DNA of 9,707 nt from CAYPOY01 sp964412395 (GTDB lineage Bacteria > Chloroflexota > Anaerolineae > B4-G1). Made by a program: the position numbers and the translations under genes. Location of the stretch: positions 1 through 9,707 of the forward strand of contig CAYPOY010000194.1 in assembly GCA_964412395.1 (NCBI GenBank), in the 5' to 3' direction. Shown piece after piece: positions 1-6,075 of the stretch (positions within the stretch are counted from its first letter, which is position 1; every line of letters starts with the position of its first letter). The notes under the pieces were generated by a model. It did no database searches and was not told the origin of the DNA. It saw nothing but the letters and a program-made list of their open reading frames with translations.

Positions 1-104
1 TGCATCACCAGATGGTAGTACAGACCCGCTGGCTCGTCGGTTCGCTGGCGCTGATCGGCACTGTGATCAGCGTGCTGTTGGCCATCGCCCAGTTCACCCC
101 GTAG
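1..104 (+). CDS. C-terminal end of a membrane protein (partial)
   Basis: An open frame enters from the left edge (first full codon at 3) and stops at TAG 102-104. It gives 33 residues, including LVGSLALIGTVISVLLAIAQ, which reads as one transmembrane helix followed by a four-residue tail, FTP before the stop. A hydrophobic C-terminal helix would suit another membrane glycosyltransferase or transporter, but too little is present to name a family. It has the same orientation as the glycan cluster downstream. It is separated from that cluster by about 230 bp of repeats, so co-transcription is uncertain. Confidence 0.55.
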   Translation, partial: HHQMVVQTRWLVGSLALIGTVISVLLAIAQFTP

Positions 105-203
105 GAGCGGGGGGGCCGAGGAGCGGAGGGGCGGGGGGGCCGAGGAGCGGAGGTGCGGAGGAGCGGGGGGGCAGAGGTGAGGGGGAGACGAGGGGAGGGG
201 GGA
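105..203. repeat. G-rich, purine-biased low-complexity tract
   Basis: The + strand is almost entirely G and A with a few C, and has many runs of 4-7 G. A block reading GGGGGGGCCGAGGAGCGGAG occurs twice (starting near 113 and 133), with a looser third version after it, so the tract is an imperfect tandem repeat. Between about 165 and 202 there are four G-runs separated by loops of roughly 9, 6 and 1 nt. That is compatible with a relaxed G-quadruplex. No gene is supported here. The minus-strand open frame across it is low-complexity Pro/Ser-rich and looks spurious. Confidence 0.6.
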
Positions 204-212
204 CAAGGTGAC

Positions 213-275
213 GTTCGCCGAAGGTCTCTGACCGTTCGCCGAAGGTCTCTGACTGTTCGCCGAAGGTCTCTGACC
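213..275. repeat. Three tandem copies of a 21-bp repeat
   Basis: The unit starts GTTCGCCGAAGGTCTCTGAC and is 21 bp long. Copies lie at 213-233, 234-254 and 255-275 and differ only at the last base of the middle copy. There are no spacers, so this is a direct tandem array and not a CRISPR. The third copy forms the left arm of the hairpin at 262-307. Its role is unknown; a genome-wide dispersed repeat family is plausible. Confidence 0.85.
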
Positions 276-307
276 GAGGCGTAAAGGGCTCGGTCGGGAG
301 ACCTTCG
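262..307. other. Strong imperfect hairpin before the glycan cluster
   Basis: The left arm is GAAGGTCTCTGACCGAG (262-278) and the right arm CTCGGTCGGGAGACCTTCG (289-307), around a 10-nt loop. The arms pair along about 17 positions with a small bulge in the middle. No T-run follows, so it is not a textbook intrinsic terminator. It may still separate the upstream gene from the cluster that starts 29 bp later, by termination or RNA stabilisation. Equally it may simply be the inverted end of the 21-bp repeat family. Confidence 0.6.
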
Positions 308-335
308 CCCATCAGCCTGAGCAGTTATGGCATAG

Positions 336-1067
336 ATGAATAATTTACAGACGATAGCTATTATCCCGACTTACAACGAGAAAGAGAACATCGAATCGCT
401 GGTGGCGCAATTGCTTGCCTTGCCGACGGCTGTGCGCGTCGTCGTCGTGGATGACAACTCGCCGGATGGCACTGGCGCCGTTGCCGACCGGCTGGCGGCG
501 GAGAGCGATGGGTGGGTGGAGGTCATCCATCGCGCTGGTAAACTGGGCCTGGGCACGGCCTACATCGCCGGCTTTAAACGGGCGCTGGCCAGGGGAGCCG
601 ATCTCATCTGCACGATGGACGCTGATTTTTCCCACAACCCACGCTACGTCCCAGCTATGGTTGGGAAGATCGGCCAGGGCTACGATATGGTGATCGGCTC
701 GCGCTACGTGCGCGGCGGCGGGACCAGCGGCTGTACCTTCGACCGCAGATTGCTCAGTTGGGGGGCCAATGCTTTCGCCCGCACGCTGCTCGGCCTGCAC
801 GCCCACGACACGACGGCCGGCTTTCGCTGCTACCGCCGCACAGTGCTGGAGGAGATGGACCTGGACGAGATCAAAGCCAGCGGTTACTCCTTCCTCATCG
901 AGATGCTCTACCGGGTGCAGCGGCATGGCTGGCGGGTGGGTGAGGTGCCCATCGTTTTTGAGAACCGCCGTCTCGGCGCTTCGAAAGTCTCAAAAAACGA
1001 GGTGGTCAAGGCGTTAGGGACGGTGCTGCGGTTGGCCCGGGCGCGCATCGTGGGGAGATCAGCTTGA
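336..1067 (+). CDS. Polyprenol-phosphate mannose synthase (GT2, DPM1-like)
   Basis: The predicted 243-residue enzyme is a family 2 glycosyltransferase of the DPM1/Ppm1 type. This family transfers mannose from GDP-mannose to a polyprenyl or dolichyl phosphate at the cytoplasmic membrane face. Visible motifs in order are PTYNE (11-15), VVDDNSPDGT (37-46), GKLGLGTAY (68-76), the metal-binding DAD within MDADFSHNP (95-97), IGSRYVRGG (120-128), DTTAGFRCYRR (158-168) and FENRRLGASK (208-217). The length matches single-domain members without the C-terminal membrane helices seen in some bacterial forms. The ATG at 336 directly follows an in-frame TAG (333-335), which excludes a start further upstream. 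No good ribosome binding site is visible. It is the first gene of the cluster, and its product would be the donor for the GT-C enzymes downstream. Related GT2 enzymes may use other nucleotide sugars, so the sugar is inferred. Confidence 0.9.
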   Translation: MNNLQTIAIIPTYNEKENIESLVAQLLALPTAVRVVVVDDNSPDGTGAVADRLAAESDGWVEVIHRAGKLGLGTAYIAGFKRALARGADLICTMDADFSHNPRYVPAMVGKIGQGYDMVIGSRYVRGGGTSGCTFDRRLLSWGANAFARTLLGLHAHDTTAGFRCYRRTVLEEMDLDEIKASGYSFLIEMLYRVQRHGWRVGEVPIVFENRRLGASKVSKNEVVKALGTVLRLARARIVGRSA

Positions 1068-1975
1068 TGGAACACGTGCGCTGCAACCTCTGTGGGGCTG
1101 ATGACGCGATCGTATGCTATCCCTGCACCATCCGGGAAAACCCTAACGCGAGGGAATGGTCGGCCTTCGCCTGCACGAATAGCGGCTACGGGCGACACCA
1201 TACCATTGTCCAATGTCGTCGGTGTGGCCTGGTCTATATGAACCCCCGTCTGGATTGTCACGATATTCTCGATACCTACCAGGCGGTTGAGGATACGCTC
1301 TACCTGGAGGAACGGGAGGGGCGGGTGTGGACTTTCGAGCGCCACCTGAAGCCGCTGGAGCGGCTCACCGGTCCGCCGAATGGTCGCCCGTTGCTGGACG
1401 TGGGTTGCCACATCGGGGTCTTCGTCGAGATCGCGGCCCGCCATGGCTGGGAGGCATGGGGAGTGGACCCATCCCTCTGGGCGGTGCATCAGGCGCAGTT
1501 GCGGGAGCTCCACGTGGTACAGGGGACACTGGAGACGGCGGACCTGCCAGATGCGTACTTCGACGTGGTGACGATGTGGGACGTGATCGAGCACTTAACC
1601 GATCCACGGGGGACGCTTCAGCAGGTGTACCGGTTGCTCAAGCCAGGCGGACTGGCGGTGGTGCACACGATTGACATTGATAGCCTTTTTGCACGGCTGA
1701 TGGGTGCGCGCTGGCCGTGGCTGATGGAGATGCACATTTACTACTTCTCGCGGCGCACGCTGGGGACGATGCTGGAGCGGTGTGGTTTCCAGGTGCTCAG
1801 TGACAAACCCCAGGGGCGCTACCTGCGGCTTGGCTACCTGATGAACCGGGTGGGTGCGCTGGTGCCGCTCGTGGGCCGGCCGGCCGAGTGGCTGGTGACG
1901 AAGTTGAGACTGCGGGGCCTGGCGGTGCCGGTGAACCTGGGTGATCTGTTCACCGCGTACGCGCGCAAAGTGTAG
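1067..1975 (+). CDS. Class I SAM-dependent methyltransferase with N-terminal cysteine pairs
   Basis: The 302-residue protein has a Rossmann-type methyltransferase core. The SAM-binding glycine motif is LLDVGCHIGVF (109-119), an acidic residue follows at GVDP (132-135), and WDVIEHLTDP (171-180) and LLKPGGLAVV (190-199) complete a type-11/12-like fold. Before the core are two CxxC pairs, CNLC (6-9) and CRRC (50-53). These probably form a zinc-binding domain like that of sugar C-methyltransferases and related polysaccharide-cluster methyltransferases. The substrate is not deducible; a sugar or a chain end on the glycan made by this cluster is plausible. The ATG at 1067 overlaps the preceding TGA by one base, and GGGGAG (1052-1057) is suitably placed. 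A TTG at 1064 is an alternative start that adds one residue. The overlap suggests translational coupling to the mannose synthase. Confidence 0.85.
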   Translation: MEHVRCNLCGADDAIVCYPCTIRENPNAREWSAFACTNSGYGRHHTIVQCRRCGLVYMNPRLDCHDILDTYQAVEDTLYLEEREGRVWTFERHLKPLERLTGPPNGRPLLDVGCHIGVFVEIAARHGWEAWGVDPSLWAVHQAQLRELHVVQGTLETADLPDAYFDVVTMWDVIEHLTDPRGTLQQVYRLLKPGGLAVVHTIDIDSLFARLMGARWPWLMEMHIYYFSRRTLGTMLERCGFQVLSDKPQGRYLRLGYLMNRVGALVPLVGRPAEWLVTKLRLRGLAVPVNLGDLFTAYARKV

Positions 1976-2001
1976 ACCCAAAACCTTGACTGAGACTGAA
2001 C

Positions 2002-2018
2002 AAGACTTTGGAAGTCTT
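2002..2018. other. Small perfect hairpin just upstream of the PIG-V-like gene
   Basis: AAGACTT (2002-2008) and AAGTCTT (2012-2018) are exact inverted repeats around a 3-nt loop. They lie in the only gap (46 bp) between the methyltransferase and the next gene and end 3 bp before its preferred ATG. The position could affect ribosome access to a start lacking a clear Shine-Dalgarno sequence. It may instead be a copy of a dispersed palindrome. No poly-T tail follows, so a terminator is unlikely. Confidence 0.45.
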
Positions 2019-2021
2019 CGG

Positions 2022-3242
2022 ATGGGTGCTCAGAAACGGAATCGGCTTGAGTTTTACCAGTCCAGCGATATCCAGCGCATTGGCTGGTGGAAGCGACTTG
2101 ATCCTGCCCTGCGCTGGGCGCTGGTTGTCTATCTGATCACGCGTGTGCTGGTGTCCGCGTGGGCTGCCGCAGCCGTCAGCCTGGCGCCGGTGGACGTTCC
2201 TGACATTGGTCACCCTGTCTACGAGACGCTTCACCAGGCTTATCCTCACAGCAATCCCCTGTTGGACCTTTTCCTGGGCGTGTGGTTTCGCTGGGACACA
2301 GAATGGTTCACGAAGGTGGCGCTGCAAGGCTATCGGCCGGACGACGGCAGTGTGACAGTTTCTCCCCTATACCCTCTGTTGATTCGCTGGCTGGGAAGGC
2401 TGCTTGGCGGCGAGCACCTGTTGGCAGCGTTACTTATCTCTAACGTGGCTTTGATCGCGGGGCTGACACTGCTTCACAAACTGGTGAGTTTGGATTTCTC
2501 GGAGCGCGTGGCACGCCGAACTGTGGTGTACCAGGTGGCACTCCCGGCCGGTTTCTTCTTGCTGGCCGGGTATACGGAACCTCTGTATCTTTGCTTCGCT
2601 ATACTGACCTTGTACGCGGCCCGCAAGTCCAATTGGGCGCTGGCAGGAGTGGCAGCCTTTTTGACGTCACTGGCGCGCATGCAGGGCTGGGTGTTGGTTT
2701 TTCCATTGGCTTACGAGGCGTTGTGCCAGGCCAGGAGGCGTCCATTGCGTGCCTGGCCCGGACTGCTGGCTGCTGCCGGGGGGCCGATAGGCACAGCGTC
2801 GTATAACGTCTACCTGACCATGGTCGGGCTGCCTGGGATGGGCGCTACTTACCAGAGCGATTGGGTGGTGCATTTCGCGCCTCCGTGGACCAGTATGGCG
2901 ATGGCGATCAATAGCCTGATCACCGGGCAGTCGAGTTTCCAGGACGTGGTAAATACGCTGGTTCTTTTTCTCTCGTTGGTCCTGATCCTGGTCAGCCTGT
3001 GGAAGTTGAGGCCCACTTATTGGCTCTACACCGCTGCCTCTCAGTTTGTCTTCCTGATGGGGTACCTGGGGGACGAACAACTCCACAGCATGATGCGCTA
3101 CACCCTGGTGCTATTCCCGAATATGATCGCGCTGGCGCTGATCACCCGCAGCCGGTGGGCGTCTGGTGTGGTACTTTTTGTGTTCGTCCTGCTCCAGGTC
3201 GTGTTGTTGGGTTTGTTTGTCCGCTGGGTATGGGTCGCGTGA
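2022..3242 (+). CDS. PIG-V-like GT-C mannosyltransferase (GT76-type)
   Basis: This predicted 406-residue multi-spanning membrane protein resembles bacterial relatives of GPI mannosyltransferase 2 (PIG-V). Those enzymes use a polyprenyl-phosphate mannose donor on the outer membrane face. The family-like signatures are FRWDTEWFTKVALQGY (89-104, with the WD acidic site at 91-92), SPLYPLL (114-120), GYTEPLYL (183-190), SLARMQGW (216-223) and MMRYTLVLFP (357-366). Many hydrophobic segments lie between residue 31 and the C-terminus. The frame stays open upstream to an ATG at 1941, but that start would overlap the methyltransferase by 35 bp and add a charged, non-conserved 27-residue leader. I prefer ATG 2022, although no strong ribosome binding site precedes it. 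The stop overlaps the next start by one base (TGATG, 3240-3244). Sharing a cluster with a DPM-type synthase supports the donor assignment. The acceptor is unknown. Confidence 0.75.
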   Translation: MGAQKRNRLEFYQSSDIQRIGWWKRLDPALRWALVVYLITRVLVSAWAAAAVSLAPVDVPDIGHPVYETLHQAYPHSNPLLDLFLGVWFRWDTEWFTKVALQGYRPDDGSVTVSPLYPLLIRWLGRLLGGEHLLAALLISNVALIAGLTLLHKLVSLDFSERVARRTVVYQVALPAGFFLLAGYTEPLYLCFAILTLYAARKSNWALAGVAAFLTSLARMQGWVLVFPLAYEALCQARRRPLRAWPGLLAAAGGPIGTASYNVYLTMVGLPGMGATYQSDWVVHFAPPWTSMAMAINSLITGQSSFQDVVNTLVLFLSLVLILVSLWKLRPTYWLYTAASQFVFLMGYLGDEQLHSMMRYTLVLFPNMIALALITRSRWASGVVLFVFVLLQVVLLGLFVRWVWVA

Positions 3243-5026
3243 TGGTGCGCCTCGCTCGAATACCAACATCCCATTGCTGCCGTAGGTGTCTGCCTCGATC
3301 TCTTCCAGCAGCCGATGGCGAGCCTGGAAGCGGGGGGCGGGCAGGAGTCCCATTACGTGGGGTCTGGCCCCTGGTCGTGATCCTGACCGGGGCGGTGGCG
3401 CTCAAGGCGGTGTTGCTTGCCTTCGACGCGGTCCCTTTCAACGCCGACGAGGCGGTAGTGGCGCTGATGGCGCGTCACATCCTGCAGGGTGAGCGACCGT
3501 GGTTCTTTTACGGTCAGACCTACATGGGCACCCTCGACGCCTATCTGGTCGCCGGGGTTTTCCGGGTGTTTGGTGAGCAGATGCTGGCGATTCGGTTGGT
3601 CCAGGTCGCGCTCTTTGCTGCCACCCTCGTGACCGGTTACCCCGTTGTCCTCCGTTTCACCGGTGCCCGACGCACTGCGGTGCTGGTCGCGCTGCTGTTG
3701 GCTTTTCCTCCCGTGCTGCTGACCCTCTACACGACCGCGTCGTTGGGCGGCTACGGCGAGGCGTTGCTGGCGGGCAATCTCCTGCTCTGGTGGGGGCACC
3801 GCCTGGGCTGGGAGGATATGCAGCGCTGGGGGTTATGGTTGGCGTGGGGGCTGGTGGCGGGCCTGGGTTTCTGGGCTTTTGGGCTGGTGCTGGTCTACCT
3901 GGTGCCTGTGGCGCTGTGGCTTCTGTGGCGGCTGCGCACTTGTGGCCGCCCTCTTGGGCAGGTACAAGTTGGGCAGGTACAAGTTGGGCAGGTACAAGTT
4001 GGGCAGGTACAAGTTGGGCAGGTACAAGACCTGCCCCTACGCTCCTGGCGGGGATATTTGCTGGCGGTGCTGGGCTTTGTCGCGGGCAGCCTGCCCTGGT
4101 GGTTGGGCAACCTGGGCCGCGTGGACGTCGGCGTGGCGGAACTGTCGGGGGCGGCGGTGCGTAGCACGGCCGTGGCGGGGAGTTTCCTGGGCAACGTTGG
4201 TGCGCGGGTCTTCAACTTTGTCGTCCTGGGGCTGCCTGCGCTCTTTGGGCTGCGTTTCCCCTGGGGTATGGAGGGGCCGCCGCTGTGGCTGGCCGTGCCT
4301 GCGCTGGCACTCTACCTGGGCGCGTTGGGTTACGGGCTGCGCCGGCGCGCTGGAGTGGTTGTTCGTTCCGGTCGCCTGCTGCTGTGGGGGGTCTGCGGGA
4401 CGTTGTTCCTCGGTTTCATCCTGACTCCCTTCGGGGGCGATCCTTCGGGCCGTTACTTCCTGCCGCTCTACCTGCCGCTGTTCGTATTCACCGCCGAGGC
4501 GCTGACGGCGCTGCGGGAGCGCGCCGGGCGTTGGGCCTGGGTGCTGCTGGGGATTGTCCTGGTCTTCAACCTGGTCGGCACGGCCCAGGCTGCGTGGACC
4601 AACCCACCTGGCATCACCACCCAGTTCGAGGCCATCACCCGGGTGGATCATCGCTACGACGTGGAGTTGATGGATTTCCTGCGGGCGCACAGCGGCACGC
4701 GCGGCTACGCCAACTACTGGGTGGCCTATCCCATCGCGTTTCTCTCCGGGGAGGAGATCATCCTGGTGCCCCGCTTGCCCTACAAGGCCGACTTGCGGTA
4801 TACTTCCCGTGATGACCGGTACGCGCCCTATCGGGAGTGGGTCGAGGCCAGCCCCACGGCGGTCTACGTCACCACCAATCACCCGGTGCTGGACGCGATG
4901 TTGCGGGAGCGGCTGCGCGATTTGGGCGTGAGTTACGCAGAGGTGCAGATCGGCGACTATCACGTCTTCCATGACCTCTCGCGCAAGGTGACATTGAGCG
5001 AACTGGCTCTGCCGGCCGGGAAGTGA
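3242..5026 (+). CDS. GT39-like GT-C glycosyltransferase with repeat-derived GQVQV insertion
   Basis: The 594-residue integral membrane protein belongs to the broad GT39/ArnT-PMT-like GT-C group, whose members transfer sugars from polyprenyl-linked donors outside the cytoplasm. After the first helix comes FNADEAVVALMARHI (66-80) with the adjacent acidic pair D69-E70 expected in the first external loop. FFYGQTYMGTLDAYLVAG (88-105) follows, then about ten hydrophobic segments and a soluble C-terminal portion. Residues 239-258 are four GQVQV units followed by GQVQDLP (259-265). They are encoded by a 15-bp minisatellite that runs into a palindromic repeat, and sit in a loop between two membrane helices. 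The start at 3242 overlaps the preceding stop by one base. The frame extends upstream to 2999, but that part lies over the PIG-V-like gene and is rejected. The first 40 residues (Arg, Pro, Cys-rich) look poorly conserved, so GTG 3377 is a conceivable later start. Sugar and acceptor are unknown. Confidence 0.75.
   Translation: MVRLARIPTSHCCRRCLPRSLPAADGEPGSGGRAGVPLRGVWPLVVILTGAVALKAVLLAFDAVPFNADEAVVALMARHILQGERPWFFYGQTYMGTLDAYLVAGVFRVFGEQMLAIRLVQVALFAATLVTGYPVVLRFTGARRTAVLVALLLAFPPVLLTLYTTASLGGYGEALLAGNLLLWWGHRLGWEDMQRWGLWLAWGLVAGLGFWAFGLVLVYLVPVALWLLWRLRTCGRPLGQVQVGQVQVGQVQVGQVQVGQVQDLPLRSWRGYLLAVLGFVAGSLPWWLGNLGRVDVGVAELSGAAVRSTAVAGSFLGNVGARVFNFVVLGLPALFGLRFPWGMEGPPLWLAVPALALYLGALGYGLRRRAGVVVRSGRLLLWGVCGTLFLGFILTPFGGDPSGRYFLPLYLPLFVFTAEALTALRERAGRWAWVLLGIVLVFNLVGTAQAAWTNPPGITTQFEAITRVDHRYDVELMDFLRAHSGTRGYANYWVAYPIAFLSGEEIILVPRLPYKADLRYTSRDDRYAPYREWVEASPTAVYVTTNHPVLDAMLRERLRDLGVSYAEVQIGDYHVFHDLSRKVTLSELALPAGK
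3956..4015. repeat. 15-bp in-frame minisatellite (4 exact units plus a partial fifth)
   Basis: The unit GGGCAGGTACAAGTT is repeated exactly at 3956-3970, 3971-3985, 3986-4000 and 4001-4015. A fifth copy starts at 4016 and diverges after 13 bases into the palindrome. Each unit encodes GQVQV, so unit-number changes keep the frame. The unit is the left half of the palindromic repeat that follows, which suggests slippage or partial duplication of an inserted repeat. Exact identity of the copies points to recent expansion. Confidence 0.95.
4016..4040. repeat. REP-like palindrome, copy 1 (inside the GT39-like gene)
   Basis: Inverted arms GGGCAGGT (4016-4023) and ACCTGCCC (4029-4036) flank an ACAAG loop, followed by CTAC. 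The 25 bp are identical to 8149-8173. Here the element is translated as GQVQDLPL without breaking the frame. A perfect 8-bp GC-rich stem within a gene is unusual, and the second identical copy outside coding sequence marks it as a dispersed repeat. Confidence 0.9.
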
Positions 5027-5110
5027 GATGCTGGACGTTCCGCCTCAGATTACTGCCTGAAAGCGGAAGCGTTTTTTTCGACACAGAGCATGCCTTGAGC
5101 ATTCCCCGGC

Positions 5111-5117
5111 AGAGGGA
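5111..5117 (+). promoter_or_regulatory. Ribosome binding site deciding the GT87-like start
   Basis: AGAGGGA lies 7 nt before ATG 5125. The same frame is open back to a GTG at 5023, overlapping the previous stop. The residues encoded between are charged and unlike the start of a membrane protein, and the purine-rich site favours ATG 5125. Confidence 0.5.
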
Positions 5118-5124
5118 AATCGCG

Positions 5125-6075
5125 ATGGAGTGGATGACAGGCCCTGTGAATCGGCGTATGCTGGCCGCGCTGGTCGTCTTGGTCGGTGGGGCGATACTGA
5201 CCCCGCTGGTTATGCAACTGCCGCTGCTGGGATGGGACTGGCAGGTGTGTTTTGAAGCTCGTGATTCTCTTCTCGCCCCAGCGGGCAATTGTTACGACCA
5301 GTATCCACCCTGGACCTATTGGATCTTGCGACCGTTGACGATCTTGCCCTGGCGTGTCGGCCTGGCGTTTCAGCTTGCGATGCTGCTGATGACAGTCGCA
5401 GTCAGCGTGAGTCAGGGGGCGTGCCGTTATATGGAGGCCGCGCTCCTGGCTCTCCTGACACCGCCGGTTTGGATGTTGATGTGGCTGGGGCAGATTGATG
5501 GCCTGGCGATGTGGGGGTTGATGTTCTTCCCACTGGGAATGTTGTGGGCATTGACCAAACCCAACATCACAGTCTGGGCTATATTTGCCCGCTGGCAGTG
5601 GGTGGTCTGGGCTGCTGTGCTGGGCATCGTCAGCGTGTTGGTATGGGGTTGGTGGCCGGGCAGGCTGTTCGCTGCCCGTGGGATGTGCTACACGCACCCC
5701 TCGGCAATGGGGTGGGGCAACCTGGGTTGGCCAATCCTGGCGTTGGGGCTGCTCATGTTCCCATTTTCTGGACGTGACCCGTTGCGGCTGATGGCCTCAG
5801 GGGCGCTGTTTATGCCGTTTCTGATGCCGTATCACTTCCTGATGCTGTTGCCAGCATTGGGCAAGGTGAGCGGCTGGCGGCGCTGGTTGCTGTGGCTGCT
5901 GGCGTGGACGACGGCAGCGGTGCCAGCCGCTGGCGGTGTGGCCAGGTACGTCGCGTTCAGCTTTCCGGTCGCGGTGTGGGTCGTGGTTAGCCCTCGCCCT
6001 TTTCGCGGTTACTCTATCTTGGCCTGGAAGGTGCGGGTGTTGTCCGAAACATGGATCAATGGGATATTGAGATGA
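5125..6075 (+). CDS. GT87/DUF2029-like GT-C membrane glycosyltransferase
   Basis: The 316-residue protein is highly hydrophobic with about eight membrane segments. It carries features of the DUF2029/GT87 group, which includes polyprenyl-phosphomannose-dependent alpha-mannosyltransferases of actinobacteria. These are an acidic residue in the first external loop (GWDW, D38), YPPWTYWILRPLTILPW (60-76), LGQIDGLAMWGLMFFPLGML (121-140) with the typical GQ, TKPN (144-147), and PYHFLMLLPAL near 235-245. It is shorter than many family members (about 380-420), with smaller external loops. About 98 bp separates it from the preceding gene, the largest gap in the cluster, and its last codons overlap the next gene by ATGA. 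An earlier GTG at 5023 would add 34 residues. The donor is likely polyprenyl-linked. The sugar and linkage are not determinable, and the assignment rests on motif resemblance. Confidence 0.65.
   Translation: MEWMTGPVNRRMLAALVVLVGGAILTPLVMQLPLLGWDWQVCFEARDSLLAPAGNCYDQYPPWTYWILRPLTILPWRVGLAFQLAMLLMTVAVSVSQGACRYMEAALLALLTPPVWMLMWLGQIDGLAMWGLMFFPLGMLWALTKPNITVWAIFARWQWVVWAAVLGIVSVLVWGWWPGRLFAARGMCYTHPSAMGWGNLGWPILALGLLMFPFSGRDPLRLMASGALFMPFLMPYHFLMLLPALGKVSGWRRWLLWLLAWTTAAVPAAGGVARYVAFSFPVAVWVVVSPRPFRGYSILAWKVRVLSETWINGILR

Noticed and set aside
213..275. Possible CRISPR array
   Set aside because: The repeats are contiguous with no spacers, and no cas genes are present.
94..312. Minus-strand open frame with repeated SETFGE and Pro-rich residues
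   Set aside because: It is a direct translation of the 21-bp repeat and the G-rich tract, with no start context or family resemblance.
908..1594. 228-residue minus-strand open frame
   Set aside because: It overlaps two well-recognised + strand enzymes and has no domain or ribosome binding site.
1941..2021. Upstream start for the PIG-V-like gene
   Set aside because: It would overlap the methyltransferase by 35 bp and add a charged leader without family similarity. ATG 2022 gives a normal membrane-protein N-terminus.
2999..3241. Upstream extension of the GT39-like frame
   Set aside because: It lies over the C-terminal membrane helices of the PIG-V-like protein. ATG 3242 forms a TGATG overlap.
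3790..4164. + strand frame with repeated WAGTS units, and minus-strand frames with repeated YLPNL and TCPTC units
   Set aside because: These are out-of-frame readings of the 15-bp minisatellite. The GQVQV frame carries the membrane-protein features before and after it.
4037..4972. 311-residue minus-strand open frame
   Set aside because: It is antisense to the GT39-like gene and rich in Gln, His, Arg and Pro, as expected from GC-rich codon bias. No recognisable domain is present.
5055..5077. Intrinsic terminator before the GT87-like gene, suggested by a run of seven T
   Set aside because: The preceding bases (GCGGAAGCG) are a direct and not an inverted repeat, so no stem forms.
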